From Pandoraea terrae (GTDB lineage Bacteria; Pseudomonadota; Gammaproteobacteria; Burkholderiales; Burkholderiaceae): a stretch of 64,000 bases of DNA. The notes beneath the pieces are model-generated. The model did no database searches, had not been told where the DNA came from, and saw nothing but the letters and a program-made list of their open reading frames with translations. The stretch lies in assembly GCF_902459695.1 (NCBI RefSeq), contig NZ_CABPRZ010000003.1, positions 248,001-312,000 of the forward strand. The letters run 5' to 3'. Shown here piece after piece: positions 57,587 to 64,000 of the stretch. The position numbers and the translations under genes were made by a program. Positions within the stretch are counted from its first letter, which is position 1. Every line of letters starts with the position of its first letter.

Positions 57587-58831
57587 ATGCAGCGCCTCCA
57601 AGCCTTCAAATACGAACTCATGCCCGACGGTGGCCAGCAGCGACAGATGCGCCGCTTCGCCGGGGCGTGCCGTTTCGTGTTCAACAAGGCACTGGCGCTG
57701 CAGAAGGAGAATTACGCGGCGGGCGGCAAGTTCGTCGGCTATGTCCCGATGGCGAAGCATCTGACCGCGTGGCGCAACGGGAGCGAAACACCCTGGCTCA
57801 AGGAGGCCCCGACGCATCCGCTGCAACATGCGCTCAAGGACATGGAGCGCGCGTACCAGAATTTCTTCGCCAAACGGGCGGCGTTCCCCCGTTTCAAGAA
57901 GAAAGGCCAAGGCGATAGCTTCCGTTACCCCGACCCGAAACAGATCAAGCTCGATCAGGCCAACAGCCGGATATTCCTGCCCAAGCTTGGCTGGCTGCGC
58001 TACCGCAATAGTCGCGACGTGCTTGGCGCGGTGCGCAATGCGACCGTGAGCCTTTCGGGCGGCAAGTGGTTCGTCTCGATCCAGACGGCCCGCGAGGTCG
58101 ATGCGCCCGTACCGCAGGCGACCGATGCCATCGGCATCGACATGGGCATCGCGCGCTTCGCCACGTTCAGCGACGGCACGCACCTCGCGCCGCTCAACAG
58201 CTTCAGGAAGCATGAGGCACGCCTGCGCCGCTATCAGCGCGCGATGTGCCGCAAGATCAAGTTCAGCAACAACTGGAAGAAGGCGAAAGCCCGTATCCAG
58301 CGGATTCACGCCCGCATCGGCAATGCCCGTCGCGACTACCTGCACAAGGCCACGACCACGATCAGCCAAAACCACGCGATGGTGTGTATCGAGGACTTGC
58401 AGGTGCGAAACATGAGCAAGTCCGCAGCGGGCAACACTGAGCAACCGGGCAAGAACGTTCTGGCCAAGTCTGGCCTGAACAAAGCCATCCTCGACCAGGG
58501 ATGGTTCGAGTTCCGTCGTCAACTGGCGTACAAGCTGACATGGAACGGCGGATACCTGATTGCCGTGCCGCCGCACAACACGAGCCGAACATGCCCGTGC
58601 TGTGGCCACGTCTCGGTCGAAAACCGTATGAAGCAGGCGCAATTCAAGTGCGTCGCGTGCGGATATGAGAATCACGCCGACGTAGTCGGTGCGATCAATC
58701 CCCCAAGGGGACTTCCTACGGGGCGCATTTTAGAGCGCGGACAGCGCTTGTTTGCCTGTGGAGGGATGGTGCAGTCGGGCCACCCGGCGAAGCAGGAACC
58801 CGCCGAAGCGACTGCGCAACTTATCGCGTAG
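57587..58831 (+). CDS. tnpB: TnpB RNA-guided nuclease of IS605 type
   Basis: 414 residues. The RuvC triad is intact: Asp in IGIDMGIARFATFSDG, Glu in VCIEDLQVRNM, Asp in ENHADVVGAIN; a four-cysteine zinc finger CPCCGHVS...CVACGYE lies between. The N-terminal HTH_OrfB region is MQRLQAFKYELMPDGGQQRQ. TnpB cuts DNA using an omega-RNA made from the 3' part of its gene and the element's right end. The ATG at 57587 starts the conserved N-terminus; the frame open to 57413 is antisense to tnpA. Confidence 0.93.
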   Translation: MQRLQAFKYELMPDGGQQRQMRRFAGACRFVFNKALALQKENYAAGGKFVGYVPMAKHLTAWRNGSETPWLKEAPTHPLQHALKDMERAYQNFFAKRAAFPRFKKKGQGDSFRYPDPKQIKLDQANSRIFLPKLGWLRYRNSRDVLGAVRNATVSLSGGKWFVSIQTAREVDAPVPQATDAIGIDMGIARFATFSDGTHLAPLNSFRKHEARLRRYQRAMCRKIKFSNNWKKAKARIQRIHARIGNARRDYLHKATTTISQNHAMVCIEDLQVRNMSKSAAGNTEQPGKNVLAKSGLNKAILDQGWFEFRRQLAYKLTWNGGYLIAVPPHNTSRTCPCCGHVSVENRMKQAQFKCVACGYENHADVVGAINPPRGLPTGRILERGQRLFACGGMVQSGHPAKQEPAEATAQLIA

Positions 58832-58837
58832 CGCCGT

Positions 58838-58852
58838 AGGAAGCCCCTTCCT
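58838..58852 (+). repeat. Right-end hairpin, probable omega-RNA 3' stem
   Basis: AGGAAG-CCC-CTTCCT, a perfect 6-bp stem 6 nt after the tnpB stop and 18 nt before the predicted TCAA end. In IS605 elements this region is both TnpA target and omega-RNA scaffold. Confidence 0.6.
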
Positions 58853-58958
58853 GCAGGGATGGGTGGATGTCAACGGTGAGAGAAAAGGCGGTGTGGTCCA
58901 ATCCCGGGTCACACGCGCTTGACTTGCCATGCCCCCGCGCGCCTGGATCAAGGCGCCT

Positions 58959-59699
58959 TCACGCTTCCTGCGACCGCTTTAACCGCATCGACACGACAAA
59001 ACGTTGCGCCGGGTGCACGGTCACTGAAATCTCGAAGACCTGCCCGGCCGCATCGAGATATCGGCGCACGATCTCCAGTGCCGCAGATCCCGGTTCCGAG
59101 TTGAGGCGCACCGCCTGCTCCGGCGTCAACATGATGGCACGCACTTCCTGATCGACTTCATCGATGCGGCGACCGTAGCGCGCTTCAAGCAATGAACTGA
59201 CGAGCGTGCCCGGCGACTGCCGCACCTGATCCGCGATTTCCGCATACGCTGGATCGATATAAACATCCGTCCAGCCGATCGGCGTGCCAGCGCCGTCCGC
59301 GTCGATGCGCAGGCTCGATATCCGCACCCAGCGTGTGCCGGGCGGGCAACCGAGCTTGTCCGCGAGCGCCTTGCCGGCGGTCACCGCTTCCGTCGATTGC
59401 ACGCTGCGCAGCATTTCCGCACCGAATTGCACAAGGTCGTCGAGCGACGCGAGCGACGGCCGGAAATCGTTCGTCGGATGCGACGACGCCACACGCGTGC
59501 CGACGTTCTTCTTGCGCGACACCAGCCCCAATCGCTGCAACTCCTGCAGCGCTGCGCGTACTGTGTGCCGGCTTGTCTTGTAGTGATCGCACAACTCCAG
59601 CTCGGTCGGCAATGTCGATCCCACCGGCAACCGTCCCGAAGCGATCCCCTCGGTCAGGTCTCTGGCGATGTCGACGAAGTGCATTTTTGCGATGGCCAT
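58959..59699 (-). CDS. GntR-family regulator (HutC/UTRA type)
   Basis: 246 residues. The winged helix LPTELELCDHYKTSRHTVRA lies at residues 30-50 and the UTRA effector domain at about 90-235. Divergent from a lyase-symporter pair, with two perfect palindromes in the intergenic region as probable operators. Repressor released by a pathway metabolite is the usual mode. Confidence 0.92.
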   Translation of the reverse strand: MAIAKMHFVDIARDLTEGIASGRLPVGSTLPTELELCDHYKTSRHTVRAALQELQRLGLVSRKKNVGTRVASSHPTNDFRPSLASLDDLVQFGAEMLRSVQSTEAVTAGKALADKLGCPPGTRWVRISSLRIDADGAGTPIGWTDVYIDPAYAEIADQVRQSPGTLVSSLLEARYGRRIDEVDQEVRAIMLTPEQAVRLNSEPGSAALEIVRRYLDAAGQVFEISVTVHPAQRFVVSMRLKRSQEA

Positions 59700-59763
59700 G
59701 GCGTGGAGCGGTATCGGAATTTTCTAGGGGATTTCACCAGTGCTCACGATTATAGCTTGCCAT

Positions 59764-59803
59764 ATATGTTCGAACATATTAGTTTACATATGTCCGGACA
59801 TAT
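59764..59803. promoter_or_regulatory. Twin 16-bp palindromic operators
   Basis: ATATGTTCGAACATAT (59764-59779) and ATATGTCCGGACATAT (59788-59803) are perfect palindromes sharing ATATGT/ACATAT arms, centred 24 bp apart. They lie 65 bp from the GntR start and 92 bp from the lyase start. Confidence 0.85.
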
Positions 59804-59894
59804 TGATTCGAGTCAACCAAGCGAATCGGGGTGTCCGTGGTTCAAACTTGGGGGGCGCGTGACACCGTTCCTCCGTTTTGCCCGAGAGGTCTCC

Positions 59895-61274
59895 ATGTCG
59901 CCCAATGCCATCCCGACGGCCAGCACCGTTGTCGATTCGATTCTTTTTCGCGATGCCTTCGGCACCGCGCAAATGCGTGCCCTGTTTTCCGACCGGGCGC
60001 TGATCCAGCGCTACATCGAGGTCGAAGTGGCGCTTGCGAAAGCACAGGCGCGCGTCGGCGTGATTCCGGCCGAAGTGGCCGAGGTGATCGCGCGCGAATC
60101 GACGATCGAGCGCGTCGACTTCGACCATATGCGTCACGAGACCGACATCGTCGGTTATCCGATCCTGCCGCTCGTGCACCAGTTGGTCGAGATGTGCGGT
60201 GACGCGGGCCGCTACGTGCACTGGGGCGCGACCACGCAGGACATCATGGACACGGCGGTTGCGCTGCAGGTACGCGACGCGCTCGACGTCATCGATGACG
60301 ACATCTCGACGCTGCGCAAGATCCTGTCGGACATGGCGGTGCGCTACCGCGACACGGCAATGGCCGGCCGCACGCATCTGCAGCAGGCGCTGCCTGTGAC
60401 GTTCGGCTACAAGGCGGCCATTTGGCTGGCGATGTTCGACCGCCATCAGGAACGTTTGGCGCAATTGCGTCCCCGCGTGGCGGTGGTGGCGTTCGCCGGT
60501 GCGGCTGGCACGCTCGCGTCGCTGGGCGACAAGGGATTCGACGTGCAACGCGCGCTGGCCGAAGAACTCGGTCTCGGCGTGCCGGCCACGACATGGCATG
60601 TGGCCCGCGACGGCTTCGCCGAAGCGGTCAATCTGCTGGCACTGGTGACCGGCTCGCTCGGCAAGATCGCCCTCGACATCATGATCATGGCGTCGACGGA
60701 GTTTGCCGAGGTCTATGAGCCGTTCGTCAAGGGCCGCGGCGCGAGCAGCACGATGCCGCAAAAACGCAATCCGATCTCGAGCGAACTGATGCTCGCTGCG
60801 GCGAAAGCCGTGCGTCAGCATGCCGGCCTGATGGTCGACGCCATGATCCAGGACTTCGAGCGTGCCACGGGTCCGTGGCATGCCGAGTGGGTCGCTATTC
60901 CGGAGAGTTTCATTTTGACGGCCGGGGCACTGCATCAAGCCAAGTTCGCATTGGGCGGTCTGATCGTCGACGAGGCGCGCATGAAGGCGAATCTCGGCAT
61001 CAGCCGCGGCCTGATCGTCGCGGAAGCCGTGATGATGGCGATGGCGCCGTTCACAGGCCGCCAGCAAGCGCACGACATCGTCTATGACGCGTGCCGTACG
61101 GTCAACGAAAGGGGGGGCACGCTGGCCGAGGCGTTGGCCGGTTTGCCCGCGGTCGCCGAACACTTCGATCGCGCCGCGATAGACCGCATGACCGATCCGT
61201 GCAATTACCTCGGACTCGCACCGCTCATGGTCGACCGCGCGGTCGCGCTGTCGGCGGCACAACGTCAAGCCTGA
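59895..61274 (+). CDS. Fumarase/aspartase-superfamily lyase (PcaB/PurB-like)
   Basis: 459 residues. The superfamily signature GASSTMPQKRNPISSE carries the catalytic serine loop, with WGATTQDIMDTA and GRTHLQQALPVTFGYK as the other active-site regions. It resembles adenylosuccinate lyase and 3-carboxymuconate cycloisomerase, but neither pathway is nearby. The dicarboxylate symporter 26 nt downstream suggests a catabolic C-N or C-O lyase that yields or uses fumarate-like acids. The start follows GAGAGGT. Confidence 0.88.
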   Translation: MSPNAIPTASTVVDSILFRDAFGTAQMRALFSDRALIQRYIEVEVALAKAQARVGVIPAEVAEVIARESTIERVDFDHMRHETDIVGYPILPLVHQLVEMCGDAGRYVHWGATTQDIMDTAVALQVRDALDVIDDDISTLRKILSDMAVRYRDTAMAGRTHLQQALPVTFGYKAAIWLAMFDRHQERLAQLRPRVAVVAFAGAAGTLASLGDKGFDVQRALAEELGLGVPATTWHVARDGFAEAVNLLALVTGSLGKIALDIMIMASTEFAEVYEPFVKGRGASSTMPQKRNPISSELMLAAAKAVRQHAGLMVDAMIQDFERATGPWHAEWVAIPESFILTAGALHQAKFALGGLIVDEARMKANLGISRGLIVAEAVMMAMAPFTGRQQAHDIVYDACRTVNERGGTLAEALAGLPAVAEHFDRAAIDRMTDPCNYLGLAPLMVDRAVALSAAQRQA

Positions 61275-61300
61275 CCCGGTTCGCCGGAGGAGACAACGAC

Positions 61301-62716
61301 ATGCATAACGACAATCTGAATCGGGGCGGGTCCGCCGCGCCCCTGGCGCCCGTCAAGCGTCTTCCGTGGTTCCGGCGCTTGGGAATGCAGGTGCTCGTGG
61401 CACTGGTGCTGGGCATTGCGGTGGGTTTGATCTTCCCGAAATTCGCCGCGCAACTGAAGGTGCTCGGCGACATCTTCCTGTCGCTGATCAAAGCCGGCGT
61501 CGCGCCACTGGTATTCCTGACGATTGTGCATGGCATCGCCTCTGCCGGCGATGTGAAGAGCGCCGGTCGCGTCGGTTGGCGCGCCCTGGTGTATTTCGAG
61601 GTCATTTCGACGATTGCGCTTGCGGTAGGTCTGCTCGCGGGCAACCTGCTGCAGACCGGCAAGGGCATGGCACACATGACGGCGGGCAGCATACCGGCGG
61701 CCACCGCCTCGGGCAGCCCGCAATCGTTCGCCGAATTCGTCAAGCACATCGTGCCGGACAATTTCATCGGTGCGTTCACGCGCGGCGAACTGCTGCAGGT
61801 CGTGGTATTGGCCGTGATGGTCGGCATCGGCATCCTTGCCATTCCGGAAGGCAGGCGCGCGCGCATCAACGAGGGGCTCGATCTCATCTCGGAAACATTG
61901 TTCTCATTCATCAACCTGGTCATGAAGCTCGCGCCGCTGGGCACGTTCGGTGCCGTCGCCTTCTCTGTCGGCAGCAACGGCACGGCGGTACTGGTCGCGC
62001 TGGCGCAGTTGGTGATGAGCTTCTACGCGGTCGTGATACTGTTCATCGCTGTCGTCATGGGCCTCGTTGCGAAGTTGGCCGGCTTTAGCCTGTGGCGCTT
62101 CCTGCGCTACATCAAGGACGAGATATTCATCGTGCTCGGTACGGCATCGTCCGAAAGCGCATTGCCCCGCCTGCTGATCAAGCTCGAACGCCTGGGTTGC
62201 GCCAAACAGACGGTCGGCCTGGTGCTGCCTACCGGCTACGCCTTCAACCTCGACGGCACGTCGATCTTCATGTCGATGGGCGTGATGTTCATTGCGCATG
62301 CCTACGGAGTGCCGATTACGTTCGAACACCAGTTGGGCATCCTGCTGCTCATGTTGTTGACCTCCAAGGGGGCGGCAACCGTCTCGGGCGGCTCGTTCGT
62401 CGTGTTCGCGGCAACGGTGACGTCGACTGGCATCCTGCCGGTGGAAGGGCTCGCGGTGATCTTCGGCGTGTACCGCTTCATGTCGATGGCCATCGCCACA
62501 TGCAATACGATCGGCAACAGCCTGGCCACGGTCGTTGTCGCGAAATGGTCGGGGACGTTCGATGCAAGCGTCGCGCAACGACACTTCTATCCGGAACGAT
62601 TCCCGGCGACCGCAGCCTCGGACAGCGCATTGGGTGACGGCAACCTGTTGCCCGAAGATGTCAGCGACGCCAATCCGCACCCCACGGGAATCGCGTGGAC
62701 GAAATCAGGAAGCTGA
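61301..62716 (+). CDS. Dicarboxylate/amino acid:cation symporter (DctA family)
   Basis: 471 residues, eight spans plus two re-entrant loops. HP1 serines appear in LGTASSESALPRLL, the substrate/cation motif in LPTGYAFNLDGTSIFMSMG, and TCNTIGNSLATVVVAKW in helix 8. Start after GGAGGAGAC. Cotranscribed with the lyase under GntR control. Typical substrates are succinate, fumarate, malate, aspartate or glutamate. Confidence 0.92.
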   Translation: MHNDNLNRGGSAAPLAPVKRLPWFRRLGMQVLVALVLGIAVGLIFPKFAAQLKVLGDIFLSLIKAGVAPLVFLTIVHGIASAGDVKSAGRVGWRALVYFEVISTIALAVGLLAGNLLQTGKGMAHMTAGSIPAATASGSPQSFAEFVKHIVPDNFIGAFTRGELLQVVVLAVMVGIGILAIPEGRRARINEGLDLISETLFSFINLVMKLAPLGTFGAVAFSVGSNGTAVLVALAQLVMSFYAVVILFIAVVMGLVAKLAGFSLWRFLRYIKDEIFIVLGTASSESALPRLLIKLERLGCAKQTVGLVLPTGYAFNLDGTSIFMSMGVMFIAHAYGVPITFEHQLGILLLMLLTSKGAATVSGGSFVVFAATVTSTGILPVEGLAVIFGVYRFMSMAIATCNTIGNSLATVVVAKWSGTFDASVAQRHFYPERFPATAASDSALGDGNLLPEDVSDANPHPTGIAWTKSGS

Positions 62717-62775
62717 TTGGCTGCTCGCGAATTGTCAGTCGAGACATTCACCGCTTCATTGATCTCCTCTCGGGC

Positions 62776-62804
62776 TTGACTTTCAATTAACCTGTTGGTT
62801 AAAT
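62776..62804 (+). promoter_or_regulatory. Promoter and ArsR operator
   Basis: TTGACT and TTAAAT are spaced 17 bp. TTAACC-TGTT-GGTTAA (62787-62802), a perfect 6-bp dyad, covers the spacer and -10, so the ArsR protein would block its own promoter. Confidence 0.75.
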
Positions 62805-62810
62805 GAAGTC

Positions 62811-63188
62811 ATGCCTTCCTCCACTGATCCGCTTTCTTCAATCTTTGCCGCCCTGGCCGACCCGACCCGCCGCGCCATCCTGGCACGTCTGTCGGAAGGC
62901 GGGGCTTCGGTGGGCGAACTGGGGCGCCCGTTCGACATGTCGGCGCCGGCGATTTCGAAGCACCTTCGCGTGCTTGCAGACGCCGGGCTGATTGAACGGG
63001 AGGTCAGCGCGCGCTGGCGTATCTGCCACCTGCGCGCCGGTGCCCTGCGCGACGCCCATGACTGGCTGGATGCCTATCGCCGCCATTGGGAAGGCAATCT
63101 CGATCGGCTCGTTGAATTCGTCGAGCGTACCCATGCCGCTGACTCCGCCAAAGGGGCTCGCGGTGCAACCAAAGCACGAGGGAAATGA
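62811..63188 (+). CDS. ArsR-family transcriptional repressor
   Basis: 125 residues. Winged helix FAALADPTRRAILARLSE and MSAPAISKHLRVLADAGLIE. It lacks the ELCVCDL cysteine metal site, so it is a non-metal ArsR of the kind paired with SRPBCC proteins. Its stop overlaps the next ATG by 4 nt (ATGA). Confidence 0.92.
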   Translation: MPSSTDPLSSIFAALADPTRRAILARLSEGGASVGELGRPFDMSAPAISKHLRVLADAGLIEREVSARWRICHLRAGALRDAHDWLDAYRRHWEGNLDRLVEFVERTHAADSAKGARGATKARGK

Positions 63189-64000
63189 TCATGACCCAAG
63201 CTGCCACGTTTCACCTGGAAATGAACCGCTTCGTTCGCGCGCCGCGCGAGAAAGTGTTCGATGCATTCACGAGCCAGACCGCGCTGGCTGCCTGGCATTG
63301 CCCCCGCGGCATGCGCGTGGTGGAAGCACGCACCGATGCGCGTGTCGGCGGCAAGTACCGCATTGTGATGGGTGGGCGCGATGGCGCGCAGCACATTGTG
63401 GGCGGCGAGTACCAGGCGATGGATCGCGCCAACTTCCTCGCCTATACGTGGTCCTGGGAATCCGGCTCCATGCCGCCCGATCTCAAGACACTGATCGAAG
63501 TCACGCTAACGGACGAGGAGGGCGGCACGCACCTGCACATGCGCCACAGCGGCTTCCCCGATGCATCGACCCGTGATTCGCACAACAGCGGCTGGCAATC
63601 CGTGTTCAACCGGCTCAGCGATTACCTGGACCCGGCCGGCAGCGCAGGTACCGTCACGGTGATCGGCGACCCGCGCAGCACCTACTGCCGCACGGTGCGC
63701 ATGGCGCTCGCGGAAAAAGGCGTGGCTTACTCGTTGCAGCCGCTGCCGCCGCATTCGCCGGAGGTGCTTTCGCGCAATCCGTTCGGCCGCATTCCGGTAT
63801 TTTGCGATGGCCCCATCGAGTTCTACGAAACCCGCGCGATCCTGGGATATATCGAGGAAGCCTTTGACGGGCCGAACTTGCTTCCGCAATCGGGGATCAC
63901 AGCGCGCGCACGGGGCGAGCAATGGATCAGCCTGATCAACTGCCACGCCTACGATGCGATGGTGCGCCGCTATGTCTTGCAGTACGTCTTCCCCAAGGGG
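63185..64000 (+). CDS. SRPBCC (AHSA1-like) - glutathione S-transferase fusion (partial)
   Basis: 272 codons are in the window and the frame stays open to the right edge. Residues 1-150 are an AHSA1/START-like SRPBCC domain (NRFVRAPREKVFDAFTSQTA; HMRHSGFPD; GWQSVFNRLSDYL). From about residue 156 a glutathione S-transferase thioredoxin fold follows without a stop (TVTVIGDPRSTYCRTVRMAL; NPFGRIPVF with cis-Pro; YETRAILGYIEE) and continues into the helical domain. The start is either 63185 (ATGA overlap) or 63191. Each domain is usually a separate protein; a fusion is unusual. Confidence 0.85.
   Translation, partial: MIMTQAATFHLEMNRFVRAPREKVFDAFTSQTALAAWHCPRGMRVVEARTDARVGGKYRIVMGGRDGAQHIVGGEYQAMDRANFLAYTWSWESGSMPPDLKTLIEVTLTDEEGGTHLHMRHSGFPDASTRDSHNSGWQSVFNRLSDYLDPAGSAGTVTVIGDPRSTYCRTVRMALAEKGVAYSLQPLPPHSPEVLSRNPFGRIPVFCDGPIEFYETRAILGYIEEAFDGPNLLPQSGITARARGEQWISLINCHAYDAMVRRYVLQYVFPKG

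Larger units (their letters stand above)
57150..58873 (+). mobile_element. IS200/IS605-family insertion element
   Basis: About 1.7 kb with divergently oriented, degraded tnpA (minus) and intact tnpB (plus), subterminal hairpins at both ends and a right end finishing in GATGTCAA; TCAA is the right cleavage tetranucleotide in the IS608 group. The left boundary is approximate. No terminal inverted repeats or target duplication are expected for this family. Confidence 0.75.

Noticed and set aside
57440-58675. 411-codon minus-strand frame across tnpB
   Set aside because: Shadow of tnpB; its last few residues only touch the tnpA relic.

Overview
The window reads as a chromosomal segment of a GC-rich betaproteobacterium. 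Burkholderiaceae is the best fit and a Pandoraea/Burkholderia-type genome is my inference. Support comes from three general porins of the Burkholderiales type, the core order yebC-purD-hemF-nadD-rsfS-rlmH, a Ugp glycerol-3-phosphate ABC transporter, a phasin, and many LysR regulators paired with catabolic operons. The genus cannot be proven from the sequence alone.

Layout: 1-4.0 kb holds ugpB-A-E-C (ugpC runs off the left edge). 4.2-9.0 kb is the housekeeping block rlmH, rsfS, nadD, hemF, purD, yebC, all on the minus strand. 9.2-16 kb holds a DMT exporter, upp, a degenerate SDR, mgsA, a quinone oxidoreductase, a glutamine amidotransferase with a long disordered N-terminus, and a porin. An 898-bp gap (16.05-16.95 kb) follows and carries a candidate small RNA with a strong terminator. 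16.9-18.7 kb holds a Nudix hydrolase and a sensorless sigma-54 activator.

18.9-27.8 kb looks like one catabolic regulon: a LysR regulator, then an SDR, a fused TRAP permease (DctQM) and DctP on the minus strand, and divergently a thiolase, an acyl-CoA ligase and two coupled PPC/DUF296 proteins. The 431-bp divergent region holds two back-to-back sigma-54 (-24/-12) promoters and two copies of a 16-bp dyad site between them. The sigma-54 activator 5 kb away is the obvious candidate regulator.

27.9-30.5 kb holds an AlaC-like and an ornithine-type aminotransferase. A tRNA-Arg(UCU) at 30.66 kb marks the start of an accessory stretch (about 30.7-41.4 kb): a frameshifted HPPD remnant, RidA, an N-terminally truncated Crp/Fnr remnant, LysR/pirin, katG, an Mth938-domain protein, a phasin, a secreted 14-repeat leucine-rich protein and an ADP-ribosylglycohydrolase.

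41.4-56.4 kb is a run of catabolic modules: LysR/porin/Tat-exported amidohydrolase; a tartrate (ttu-like) cluster with an MFS permease, pyruvate kinase, TtuC-type dehydrogenase and LysR; a periplasmic beta-propeller; MFS/porin/M20 hydrolase/LysR; and an Fe(II)/2-oxoglutarate-oxygenase-like protein. 56.7-58.9 kb holds a glycine-zipper protein and an IS200/IS605 element with intact TnpB and broken TnpA. 58.96-62.7 kb is a GntR-lyase-dicarboxylate symporter module with twin palindromic operators. The window ends in an ArsR gene translationally coupled to an unusual SRPBCC-glutathione transferase fusion, cut by the right edge.
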